Source: Novosphingobium resinovorum
GTDB taxonomy: Bacteria > Pseudomonadota > Alphaproteobacteria > Sphingomonadales > Sphingomonadaceae
NCBI RefSeq assembly: GCF_001742225.1
Contig: NZ_CP017076.1
Coordinates: 1,596,501 to 1,660,500, forward strand
Length of the DNA: 64,000 nt
Direction of reading: 5' to 3'
Position 1 is the first letter of the stretch. Each line of letters opens with the position of its first letter. Below, piece after piece: positions 24,189-31,535 of this stretch. The translations under genes were made by a program, and so were the position numbers. The notes under the pieces are model-generated. The model did not search any database and was not told where the DNA came from. It saw only the letters and a program-made list of their open reading frames with translations.

Positions 24189-24824
24189 TCAGGACTCGGC
24201 CTTCTCCGCGTTCCACTGCGCGAAGGTGGGGCGGGTCATCTGGAACAGGTCCGTGGTGCGCGCATACCAGCCCGCGCCGTGAACGCGCGCGACGAGGTTC
24301 ATCGCCAGCGTATCGACATGCAGCTTCTCGGCATCGATGAAGGCGTCGTCGATGTGGAAGCGCAGCACTTCGCCCAGCGCGATGGTGGTCTTCTCCGTTT
24401 CGACGGCCTCGTAGAGACGGCACTCCATCGCCACCGGCGCGGTCGCGATGCGCGGGGCGCCGATCACGCTGGAGGGCAGGGTCGGGATACCCGCTGCCGC
24501 CAGTTCGTCGAATTCGGGCGGGCCATCGATGCAAGTGAAGTTCATCGCCGCACTGTCGGCCTCGGAGACGAGGTTCACCACGAACTCCCCGGTTTCGAGG
24601 ATGTTGGCGGCGCTGTCCTTGTGCGTGCCGTCGGGGCGGCGCATCATGCCCAGCACGATCAGCGGCGGCTCGGCGCTCATCATGTTGAAGAAGCTGTAGG
24701 GCGCGGCATTACGCAGCCCCGCGCCCGACACCGTCGTCACCCACGCGATCGGGCGCGGGGTGATGCTGGAGCCCATCAGCTTGTAGCGATCGGGGCCGGA
24801 CACTTTGGAGAAATCGAATTCCAC
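24189..24824 (-). CDS. Flavin reductase family protein (FMN-binding split barrel)
   Basis: 211 aa of the flavin reductase-like, DIM6/NTAB type. Motifs include SSITPRPIAWVTTV, NAAPYSFFNMMSAEPP, and NILETGEFVVNLVSE, which form the FMN-binding barrel. It starts at GTG 24824 with GGGGGAA about 9 nt upstream, 5 nt after the nitrilase stop, so the two are co-transcribed. It could supply reduced flavin to a monooxygenase, or it may be one of the many family members that act directly on substrates. The nearby hydroxylase/OYE fusion (31536-33839) resembles single-component NAD(P)H-using enzymes, so a partnership is not certain. Confidence 0.88.
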   Translation of the reverse strand: MEFDFSKVSGPDRYKLMGSSITPRPIAWVTTVSGAGLRNAAPYSFFNMMSAEPPLIVLGMMRRPDGTHKDSAANILETGEFVVNLVSEADSAAMNFTCIDGPPEFDELAAAGIPTLPSSVIGAPRIATAPVAMECRLYEAVETEKTTIALGEVLRFHIDDAFIDAEKLHVDTLAMNLVARVHGAGWYARTTDLFQMTRPTFAQWNAEKAES

Positions 24825-24829
24825 TTGGC

Positions 24830-25780
24830 TTATTCCCCCGAACGGGTGACCGCGCGGCGCGGTGCGACGTTGACCTTCAGTTCGAACACGTCCGGGCGGG
24901 CGTAGTGGCCGACGACGTCGAAGTCGTACTTGCCGCGCACCACCTGCGCCGGTTCGATATCGGCATAGAGGATCGTTTCGGCCGAATAGTCCGGTCCCGC
25001 AAGCACCGTGCCCAGCGGATCCACGATCATCGAGCCGCCGCGCAGCAGCACCGTCTCGGGATCGTCGCCCAGCGCGCAGTCGTAATCGGCCGGATAGGCG
25101 CCGCGCGTCACATGCTGGCAGGCGGAAAGCACGAAGCAGCGGCCCTCCAGTGCGATGTGCTGCATGGTCGAGGGCCAGGCATCGCGGTCGTCGGCGGTGG
25201 GGGCGCAGTAGATGGAGATGCCCTGGTCGTACATCGCCATGCGCATCATCGGCATGTAGTTTTCCCAGCAGATCACCGCGCCGACCTTGCCGAAGGGCGT
25301 GTCGAAGACCGGCAGCGTTGAGCCGTCGCCGAAGCCCCAGATCAGGCGTTCCGCACCGGTCGGCATCAGCTTGCGGTGCTTGCCGACGAGGCCCTTGTCG
25401 CCGTCGAAGAACAGCGCGGTGCAGTAGACGGTGCCGCCGTCGCGCTCGATCACGCCGATGACGACGAAGGCGCCGGTCTCGGCGGTGGCTTCGGCGAGCA
25501 GGTCCACTTCAGGGCCGTCCAGGTCGATCGCGGCTTCGTGATAGGCGCGGAAGTCCTCGCGCCCCTGGGGCTTGCGCATGCCGACCGGCGTGCCGAACGA
25601 GGCGCCCTTGGGATAGCCGCCGAGGAACGCCTCGGGAAACACCATCAAGGCCGCGCCGCCTGCGGCTGCCTTGCGGATCAGACCAGCGGCCTTTTCGGCG
25701 GCGGCGAGAGAATCGGTCGGGATCGATGCGGCCTGGATGACGGCGGCCTTGAAGGGGGCTGCCTTAAACGATGCGGACAT
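24830..25780 (-). CDS. Nitrilase (carbon-nitrogen hydrolase family)
   Basis: 316 aa cytoplasmic enzyme expected to hydrolyse a nitrile to the carboxylic acid and ammonia. The catalytic triad is visible: Glu in FPEAFLGGYPKG, Lys in GKHRKLMPTGAER, and Cys in GAVICWENYMPMMRM. These three contexts are those of true aliphatic/aromatic nitrilases rather than amidases, and the length fits. It is divergent from the gentisate dioxygenase gene across a 117-bp AT-rich gap and co-directional with the flavin reductase. The context suggests an aromatic nitrile whose acid product feeds the gentisate route; this is inference. Cyanide-type substrates are an alternative. Confidence 0.92.
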   Translation of the reverse strand: MSASFKAAPFKAAVIQAASIPTDSLAAAEKAAGLIRKAAAGGAALMVFPEAFLGGYPKGASFGTPVGMRKPQGREDFRAYHEAAIDLDGPEVDLLAEATAETGAFVVIGVIERDGGTVYCTALFFDGDKGLVGKHRKLMPTGAERLIWGFGDGSTLPVFDTPFGKVGAVICWENYMPMMRMAMYDQGISIYCAPTADDRDAWPSTMQHIALEGRCFVLSACQHVTRGAYPADYDCALGDDPETVLLRGGSMIVDPLGTVLAGPDYSAETILYADIEPAQVVRGKYDFDVVGHYARPDVFELKVNVAPRRAVTRSGE

Positions 25781-25835
25781 GCGGCGCTCCTTTGGAAAAG
25801 CACAGGGAATCTGCGGTTCACATAAGCGACAATAG

Positions 25836-25858
25836 TTGCATTTGACACTTTATTCAAA
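25836..25858. promoter_or_regulatory. Candidate operator in the nitrilase / gentisate dioxygenase divergent promoter
   Basis: TTGCA at 25836-25840 is followed by TTTGA (25841-25845) and its complement TCAAA (25854-25858). The TTGCA half-site also occurs in the perfect palindrome at 33881-33892 upstream of the hydroxylase/OYE gene, so a common MarR-type regulator is possible. Weak evidence. Confidence 0.3.
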
Positions 25859-25897
25859 TTATTTTAGGTCTGTAATATCTCGCAGATGGAGGCACCC

Positions 25898-27025
25898 ATG
25901 GCCGATCAGAGCTACGACCAGTACCGTGAGGAAATGATCGGCCGCGCGAACGTGGCGGATACCCCCGAACTGGTGGCCTATTATGAGCGCCTGAAGCAGC
26001 TGGGCACCGGCGCGCTGTGGACCGTGGCGAACAAGATCGAACCGTGGGAACCGATCTCCACCTCGGTGCCGTATCTGTGGCGCTACAAGGACCTGCGCGA
26101 CGACGTGATGAAGGCGCTCGACCTCGTCACACCGGAGCAGGCGGGGCGCCGCGTCGTCTATCTGGAGAACCCGGGCCGCGCCGACGTGGTCGCCGCCGTG
26201 GGCTGGCTCTACTCGGGCCTGCAGGTGATGGGGCCGGGCGAACTCGCCTCCAGCCACCGCCATTCCGCCTCCGCGCTGCGCTTCATCATGGAGGGCGAAG
26301 GGGCCTTCACCAATGTCGACGGGCACAAGATGACGCTGGGCGCGAACGACTTCGTGCTCACCCCCAACGGCACCTGGCACGAACATGGCGTCGCCGAGGG
26401 CGGCACCCCCTGTATCTGGCAGGACGGTCTCGACATTCCGCTGATGAACGCGCTGGAAGCCAACTTCTACGAGGTTCACCCCGATCTGCAGCAGGCGGTC
26501 TCCTACCCGGTCGACGATTCCACCGCGACCTGGGCGGGCACCGGCCTGCGCCCGGCAGGCATGGCCTGGTCCAAGCCCTATTCGCCGCTGTTCAAATACG
26601 AATGGGCGCCCACCTACGAGGCGCTGACGAAATACGCACGAGTCACCGACGGGTCGCCCTTCGACGGTGTGATGATGGAATACGTCAATCCGCATACCGG
26701 CGGTCCGGTGATGCAGACGATCGGCGCCTCCATGCAGCTGCTGCGCCCCGGCGAGCGGACGAAAGCCCACCGCCAGACCGGCAGCTTCGTCTACCAGTGC
26801 GCCAAGGGGAAGGGCTGGTCGATTATCAACGGCCAGCGCTTCGACTGGCAGGAACGCGACATCTTCGTGGTTCCCGCCTGGATGTACCACGAGCACGCGA
26901 ACGCCTCGGACAGCGAGGATGCGTGCCTGTTCACCTTCAACGACCTGCCCGTGATGCGCGCGCTTGGCCTCTACCGTGAGGAAGCGCTGGCGGAAAACGG
27001 CGGCCACCAGCCGATCCTGACCTGA
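25898..27025 (+). CDS. Gentisate 1,2-dioxygenase
   Basis: Ring-cleaving Fe(II) enzyme that converts gentisate (2,5-dihydroxybenzoate) to maleylpyruvate. 375 aa from ATG 25898, which has GGAGG 5 nt upstream; the ATG at 25886 is part of that ribosome-site region. Two cupin domains are present. The first, about residues 95-180, has the metal ligands in ASSHRHSASALRF and GTWHEHG; the second, about 260-350, has TKAHRQTGSF and PAWMYHEHAN. The family also includes salicylate and 1-hydroxy-2-naphthoate dioxygenases, which I cannot exclude. It is followed 39 bp downstream by an FAH-family hydrolase, the expected pathway partner. Confidence 0.92.
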   Translation: MADQSYDQYREEMIGRANVADTPELVAYYERLKQLGTGALWTVANKIEPWEPISTSVPYLWRYKDLRDDVMKALDLVTPEQAGRRVVYLENPGRADVVAAVGWLYSGLQVMGPGELASSHRHSASALRFIMEGEGAFTNVDGHKMTLGANDFVLTPNGTWHEHGVAEGGTPCIWQDGLDIPLMNALEANFYEVHPDLQQAVSYPVDDSTATWAGTGLRPAGMAWSKPYSPLFKYEWAPTYEALTKYARVTDGSPFDGVMMEYVNPHTGGPVMQTIGASMQLLRPGERTKAHRQTGSFVYQCAKGKGWSIINGQRFDWQERDIFVVPAWMYHEHANASDSEDACLFTFNDLPVMRALGLYREEALAENGGHQPILT

Positions 27026-27064
27026 TTTTCAACTCAACACGATAACCTTCGGGGGAATAGCCCA

Positions 27065-27988
27065 ATGCGTCTCGTTACTTACCGTGCCAATGTCGAAGCC
27101 GAAGCCCGGCTCGGCGCTCTCGTCTCCGGCTTCGGCGGCGATCTCGTGCTCGACCTCGAACTGTTCGGCGAGGAAATGGGCGTTCCCTTCCCCGCGACGA
27201 TGCTGGAGTTCATCGACCTCGGCCCGCAGGCCGTGGCGATCGCCTCCAAGCTGATCGAGCAGGCCGAGGGCCTGTTCCCGCTCGGCACCGCGATACCCTT
27301 CGCCAACGTCATCCTGCTCGCGCCGATCCCGCGTCCGCGCAAGAACATCTTCGGTATCGGCCTCAACTACACCGAGCACGTCTCCGAGAGCGCCAAGTCG
27401 CTCGACACCTCGCCCGAACTGCCGCGCCAGCCGGTGATCTTCTCCAAGCCGCCGACCTCGGTGATCGCTCCGGGCGAGCCGATCCGCCACAACGGCGAGA
27501 TCACCCAGCAGCTCGACTGGGAAGTCGAACTCGCCGCCATCATCGGCACCCGCGCCAAGGGCGTCGCCCGTGAGGACGCGCTGAACTACGTGTTCGGCTA
27601 TACCGTCTGCATCGACATGAGCGCGCGCGACTGCCGCCGTGCCGGCCAGTGGATCTACTCCAAGGGCCAAGACACTTTCGCACCGATGGGCCCGGTCGTG
27701 GTCACCGCCGACGAGCTGGGCGATCCGCAGACCCTCGACCTCTCGCTCACCGTCAACGGCGTGACCAAGCAGTCGAGCAACACCGCCTTCATGCTGTTCA
27801 AGGTCGACGAACTGGTCGCCGACATCTCGAAGGGCATCACCCTTGAGCCGGGCGACATCATCGCCACCGGCACCCCGGCGGGCGTCGGCGCGGGCATGGA
27901 CCCGCAGGAGTGGGTCTGGCCGGGCGACGTGATCACAGCGACCGTCGAGAAGATCGGCTCGCTGACCCACTCGGTCATCAAGGCCTGA
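27065..27988 (+). CDS. Fumarylacetoacetate hydrolase family protein (probable maleyl-/fumarylpyruvate hydrolase)
   Basis: 307 aa. The FAH-fold core starts at IFGIGLNYTEH; metal ligands lie in the D-x-E-x-E motif of LDWEVELAAII and the later GYTVCIDMSARDCRR; the C-terminal GDIIATGTPAGVGAGMDP is diagnostic. A GGGGGAA site precedes ATG 27065. Directly behind gentisate dioxygenase, it would cleave maleylpyruvate or fumarylpyruvate to pyruvate plus maleate or fumarate. No maleylpyruvate isomerase gene is seen in the window, which favours either direct maleylpyruvate hydrolysis or an isomerase encoded elsewhere. Transcription ends at the strong terminator at 28036. Confidence 0.9.
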   Translation: MRLVTYRANVEAEARLGALVSGFGGDLVLDLELFGEEMGVPFPATMLEFIDLGPQAVAIASKLIEQAEGLFPLGTAIPFANVILLAPIPRPRKNIFGIGLNYTEHVSESAKSLDTSPELPRQPVIFSKPPTSVIAPGEPIRHNGEITQQLDWEVELAAIIGTRAKGVAREDALNYVFGYTVCIDMSARDCRRAGQWIYSKGQDTFAPMGPVVVTADELGDPQTLDLSLTVNGVTKQSSNTAFMLFKVDELVADISKGITLEPGDIIATGTPAGVGAGMDPQEWVWPGDVITATVEKIGSLTHSVIKA

Positions 27989-28035
27989 TTTCAAGAACTT
28001 CCCGAAAGGGGAGAACATCCTCCCTGACTTTCAAG

Positions 28036-28065
28036 CGGGGGCCTTTTCGAAGGCCCCCGTTTTTT
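28036..28065 (+). terminator. Rho-independent terminator of the gentisate operon
   Basis: Perfect 10-bp stem CGGGGGCCTT / AAGGCCCCCG with a TTCG tetraloop, followed by six Ts. It is the clearest intrinsic terminator in the window and closes the dioxygenase-hydrolase operon. Confidence 0.95.
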
Positions 28066-28124
28066 CATGGTCGGTCGCCGTTGCGAGCGGTGATCCGGAG
28101 CATAAGCGCCCTTAGCTATATCCT

Positions 28125-28211
28125 CGTCATCCCCGCGAAAGCGGGGACCCAGCTGATGTCGGTGCAACAGGAACCGTCAGGAGATGGGTTCCCGCCTTCG
28201 CGGGAATGACG
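28125..28211. repeat. Dispersed palindromic repeat, family B, copy 1
   Basis: 87 bp with inverted ends (CGTCATCCCCGCGAAAGCGG and, at the right, GCCTTCGCGGGAATGACG). A related 86-bp copy lies at 40305-40390 and shares the central GTGCAACAGG and CCGTCAGGAGATGGGTTCCC segments. It stands 41 bp from family A copy 2. Confidence 0.9.
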
Positions 28212-28252
28212 ATAAGGGTGGGTTGCGGCCATCTACCGCAATTCACCAAATT

Positions 28253-28329
28253 CGTCATTGCGAGCGCAGCGAAGCAATCCAGGGCGGCTCAAGACTGCCC
28301 TGGATTGCTTCGCTGCGCTCGCAATGACG
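28253..28329. repeat. Dispersed long inverted repeat, family A, copy 2
   Basis: Perfect 33-bp arms (28253-28285 and 28297-28329), identical to those at 13276-13352, with a different 11-nt loop. Conserved arms with a variable loop suggest a structure-selected or mobilised element. Confidence 0.9.
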
Positions 28330-28391
28330 AACCGGGGGGATAGCCGCTAAGGGTGGTAAGCTGTCTGTCTGCTCACAATCAAAGGCAAGCC

Positions 28392-28619
28392 TTAAGCGGA
28401 ACGCATAATCCAAAAACCGACCGCCACCGCTGCCGTAAGGATGCCGACAATTACAGCCACCGTTCGGGCTGTGAGATACATATTCGACACCATGGTCCAC
28501 AATGTCGGCGCCGGTTGAGGATCAGCAGGATCGTACAAAACCGCGTGAGTGCGAACGGGAATCACAGAGAAGATCAGCCCTGCGGTCAACACTACAAGGA
28601 TGCCGAGTTTCCACCACAT
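28392..28619 (-). CDS. Small predicted membrane protein
   Basis: 75 aa from ATG 28619, with a GGAACG site about 8 nt upstream. One hydrophobic helix at residues 3-20 (LGILVVLTAGLIFSVIP) and another at about 50-72 (TVAVIVGILTAAVAVGFWIM) flank a short polar loop containing DPADPQPAP. I do not recognise the family. The frame continues to 28808 but the added Arg-rich part is unlike protein. It lies alone between repeat elements and a divergent hypothetical gene. Confidence 0.5.
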   Translation of the reverse strand: MWWKLGILVVLTAGLIFSVIPVRTHAVLYDPADPQPAPTLWTMVSNMYLTARTVAVIVGILTAAVAVGFWIMRSA

Positions 28620-28848
28620 ATCATCGTTCCATATCGTCTGCTGATCGGCATGCTGCTGTAGAAGTTGAAAGGCTGCAATGGGGCGTGTCCGGTCAGGCTG
28701 CATTTCTTCCCGAGCGGCGAGCACCGGACGGACGGCTATAGAGCGCAGCGCTCGCCGCCCGGAATGGCGAAAAAGGGTGGTTTCTTGTCGGTCCGCTTTG
28801 ATACGCAACCATGTGGTAAGCGGACAGTAAACCTGACACTATCTTGGC

Positions 28849-29325
28849 ATGAAACATGATCGCCTCTGTGCAATTGGGCATAACCTCGCTGATTCAATGG
28901 CCAGTGGCTTAGGCTTGGTGATCGGCTATCACCCGATGGACGTTTTCAGTGAAGCCGCATCGTCATCCAACGGCGTGATCGAGGTGGATTTCCTTCGCGG
29001 CTGTATCGTCCGAGGCGAGGCTTCGGACAATCTGAAAGCGGCGGCTGCTCGATTTGCGGAAGTGTTGCCAAAATTCTGCCAGCAGAATGGGGCGCAAGTC
29101 GCAGACTTTGAAAGCCTGTCAGCGGTGTTTGATGCAAATGCTCTTGAACCTCGGGTATTCCTCACTGTCTCAGACCAGAACGGCCATCGTTCCACCACCG
29201 ACTATATGGGGCTCCCCTTGAAGAGGGTGAGAGTATTGGATGAACTCGGCCGCATTCGGCGCAAACCAAGGCGCGAAGCCGCCGCCACGACTGCTTTCGG
29301 AGCGGACTCATCTGATACTGAGTGA
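28849..29325 (+). CDS. Hypothetical protein, 158 aa
   Basis: Soluble protein of unknown function. The N-terminal MKHDRLCAIGHNLADSMASG and GYHPMDVFSEA lead into a likely alpha-beta domain (GVIEVDFLRGCIVRG, AAAARFAEVLPKFCQQNG), and the tail is basic and then acidic (RIRRKPRREA, GADSSDTE). No catalytic motif stands out. The composition is less GC-biased than its neighbours. The frame ends 45 bp before the convergent PAP2 gene. I find no context that suggests a role. Confidence 0.65.
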   Translation: MKHDRLCAIGHNLADSMASGLGLVIGYHPMDVFSEAASSSNGVIEVDFLRGCIVRGEASDNLKAAAARFAEVLPKFCQQNGAQVADFESLSAVFDANALEPRVFLTVSDQNGHRSTTDYMGLPLKRVRVLDELGRIRRKPRREAAATTAFGADSSDTE

Positions 29326-29369
29326 CCTACAAGGGGCGCTTGCTCACTGTCCGAATTTGTCCACGCAGC

Positions 29370-30359
29370 CTAGGCTGTCAGCCGCGGGTGGCAGGCCATC
29401 AGCGACAGGGCGATCCCTGCAACACCCGCGCCGAACACCATGTCCACAAGGTAATGCGTACCCTCGACCGGCGTGGACAGCAGCATCCCGGCGTTGAGCC
29501 CGACGATCCACCAGCGCAGCGCTGGAATGCGCCAGCCCGCCGCGATGTAGAGCACCGCCGCCGCCGTGTGGAAGCTCGGCGCCGAGACGATGCCGCGCAA
29601 ATGGCCAAGGTCGACAATATGGACCTGATAGGCCCGCAGCGCCGGGATCAGGCCCTCCTGCCACTGCTCGCTTTCGGGCATGTAGGGGATCGCAGCATGC
29701 CACAGGTAGGAAAACGGGCCGATGGCGGGCATCAGGCTGAACAGCAGCAGGGTGATGATGGTGGCCAGCCAGAACCCGGCGATGAAGCGATAGGCCTCGT
29801 CATGCCGCTCGCCCCGCGCCGCGCACCACAGCAGCACTACGGGGGTGACGTAAATGCTGCGATAGACCACCGTGCCCACCGCCTGCAGCACCGGATGCGC
29901 GGCGACGAGGCGGTAGAGGCTCACCCAGTCGAACCCCATGGCCACGTCGATCGCCTGCAACCGCGAGTCGGCATAGCCGCTGGTCAGGGCCGCCACCGGG
30001 TAGCTGGCGGTCGCGCCCATCAGCGAGATCATCGTGAAGATCGCGGCGTACTCGCTGAAATGCGCGAGCGGCAGCGCATGGCGCCAACTGGTTCGGGGCA
30101 GGACGAAGCGCGCGAGCAGGGCGAGCAGCCCGGCGGCGTAGAATGGCCGATTGCCCGCCTGCCACGGATCGATGACGAGTTGCGCCCGGTGCATCAGCAC
30201 GGTCAGGACGGCAAGGCTCAGCAGCATCGCGCCCCAGACCTGCGGCCGGATCGCCGGGCCGGAGCGGCGCAGTTCCACGAGCGCCGGAGTGATCGCGGCA
30301 ACAGGCGTCGCGGTGCCAGTGGGAACGGTCGTGGCCCACTGGGGCGGCGTCGATTGCAT
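29370..30359 (-). CDS. PAP2-family membrane phosphatase / inositolphosphotransferase-like (Aur1 type)
   Basis: 329 aa integral membrane protein with about six helices. The lipid-phosphatase signature motifs appear late: SAPSFHTAAAV (motif 2 with the catalytic His) and STPVEGTHYLVDMVFG (motif 3, His and Asp). This is the PAP2_3 arrangement seen in Aur1/Ipt1-type phosphotransferases that transfer head groups to (sphingo)lipids. A role in sphingolipid or phospholipid head-group modification would fit a sphingolipid-making bacterium but is inference. It is followed on the same strand by no close gene and preceded at 84 bp by the thioesterase gene. Confidence 0.85.
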   Translation of the reverse strand: MQSTPPQWATTVPTGTATPVAAITPALVELRRSGPAIRPQVWGAMLLSLAVLTVLMHRAQLVIDPWQAGNRPFYAAGLLALLARFVLPRTSWRHALPLAHFSEYAAIFTMISLMGATASYPVAALTSGYADSRLQAIDVAMGFDWVSLYRLVAAHPVLQAVGTVVYRSIYVTPVVLLWCAARGERHDEAYRFIAGFWLATIITLLLFSLMPAIGPFSYLWHAAIPYMPESEQWQEGLIPALRAYQVHIVDLGHLRGIVSAPSFHTAAAVLYIAAGWRIPALRWWIVGLNAGMLLSTPVEGTHYLVDMVFGAGVAGIALSLMACHPRLTA

Positions 30360-30442
30360 TGGTCGTGGATCCTGGGCGATAAGTGCGAACGAGAAGCCTA
30401 TCGCCGCTTAAGCCTCCATGAACCAGTGGAATTGTGCGTGGG

Positions 30443-30856
30443 TCAGGCCGGAACCAGCCCCGCCTCGATCCTTTCGCGCACGTGGGCGGGCCATTCGACC
30501 GGGCGGTGGTCGTTCAGGTCCATGCATACCAGCACCACTTGCGCGCGCAGGCGGTCGCGGCCTTCACCGGCGAACACGACTTCGATCCCGCAGCTGGTAC
30601 GACCAAGCCGCTTGGCGGTGATGGTCATGTCCAGCCGGTCGCCGAGGCGGCTGGGCGAGACGAATTCGACGTCCAGCTTCACCGTCGGCACGCCGATGTG
30701 GTGTTCCAGATGCATGGATGCGAAGTCCATGCCGAGGTCCTGCGCGAACCAGTCTTCCACCGCGCCGTTCAGCATCTCGAAGTAGCGGGGGTAGAAGACG
30801 ATCCCCGCTGGGTCGACATGCGCGAAGCGCACTTGCGTGGAGGTGGTGAAAGGCAT
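30443..30856 (-). CDS. Hotdog-fold acyl-CoA thioesterase (4-hydroxybenzoyl-CoA thioesterase-like)
   Basis: 137 aa single hotdog domain. VRFAHVDPAGIVFYPRYFEMLN contains the active-site Asp motif (VDPAGIVFYPRY) of 4-hydroxybenzoyl-CoA thioesterases and YbgC relatives, and the rest of the fold follows (VKLDVEFVSPSRLGDRL, TSCGIEVVFAGEGRD). It starts 12 bp after the MarR gene in the operon headed by the aryl-CoA hydroxylase/OYE gene. The obvious role is to release gentisate from gentisyl-CoA after hydroxylation, providing the substrate of the dioxygenase at 25898-27025. Confidence 0.9.
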   Translation of the reverse strand: MPFTTSTQVRFAHVDPAGIVFYPRYFEMLNGAVEDWFAQDLGMDFASMHLEHHIGVPTVKLDVEFVSPSRLGDRLDMTITAKRLGRTSCGIEVVFAGEGRDRLRAQVVLVCMDLNDHRPVEWPAHVRERIEAGLVPA

Positions 30857-30868
30857 CGGCGAGAGGTC

Positions 30869-31330
30869 CTAGAGAATGGAAGTCTTGAGCTGGGTCAGCA
30901 GGGTCAGAAGCTGGCGCTGGCTGTCCTCGGGAAAGTCGGCGAGGGCTTCGCGCACCCAGCCGTGGTGGGCCTCTGCCAGTACGGCGAACTGGACGCGGCC
31001 GTTCGGCGTGAGCGAGACGATGGCGGAGCGGGCGTCTTCCGGGTCGGTGTACGAAGAGACGAGGCCCTGTTCCTGTAACTGGCGCACGATCGCGGTGACG
31101 TTGCCGTTCGACACCAGCAGCGCGCGCGACAGTTCGCCCATGCGCAGGCCGTCCGGCGCGCGGTCGAGCGTCGCGAGGATGTCGAAACGGGGCAGGGTGG
31201 TGGAGAACTGGTCCTCGAAATTGCGGCGCAGGCGCTTCTCGATGATCTTCGCGCAGTCGAGCAGGCGCACCCAGACGCGCAAGTCGAGCGTGCCGGACGG
31301 CGCGATGCTGCCGGGAATCGTCTTTTCCAT
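30869..31330 (-). CDS. MarR-family transcriptional regulator
   Basis: 153 aa from ATG 31330 with GAGGAG about 11 nt upstream; the open frame extends to 31624 only because it reads through the palindromic repeat at 31444-31513. The winged-helix core reads RFDILATLDRAPDGLRMGEL, LLVSNGNVTAIVRQLQEQGL and TDPEDARSAIVSLTPNG, the last being the MarR wing with DxRxxxxxLT. It lies between the hydroxylase/OYE gene and the thioesterase gene, so it probably controls this aromatic pathway with an aromatic acid or its CoA ester as ligand. A perfect palindrome at 33881-33892 is a candidate binding site. Confidence 0.9.
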   Translation of the reverse strand: MEKTIPGSIAPSGTLDLRVWVRLLDCAKIIEKRLRRNFEDQFSTTLPRFDILATLDRAPDGLRMGELSRALLVSNGNVTAIVRQLQEQGLVSSYTDPEDARSAIVSLTPNGRVQFAVLAEAHHGWVREALADFPEDSQRQLLTLLTQLKTSIL

Positions 31331-31443
31331 CGTCGCCAAGGCTCCTCGTTCTCCAGGAGGTTCCATAGCGGGGGATGCGATTATGTCGATTCCTGCAGGC
31401 ATAAAGTTTCTTTCGGGCAAGCAACCCTGCGTTGAAGCAGACC

Positions 31444-31513
31444 CTTCGACAGGCTCAGGGTGAGCGGGGTTGGAATGAACCTCCCAATTCCGCTCAGGCT
31501 GAGCTTGTCGAAG
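31444..31513. repeat. Imperfect palindromic repeat, family C
   Basis: Arms of 24 bp (31444-31467, starting CTTCGACAGGCTCAGGG, and 31490-31513) match at 21 positions and are separated by 22 nt. Read as protein it gives the HPEPVEGS-type string often mis-called in gene ends. It separates the hydroxylase/OYE gene from the MarR gene. Confidence 0.85.
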
Positions 31514-31535
31514 CCCCGGCCGCGGGGCGCGAGGG

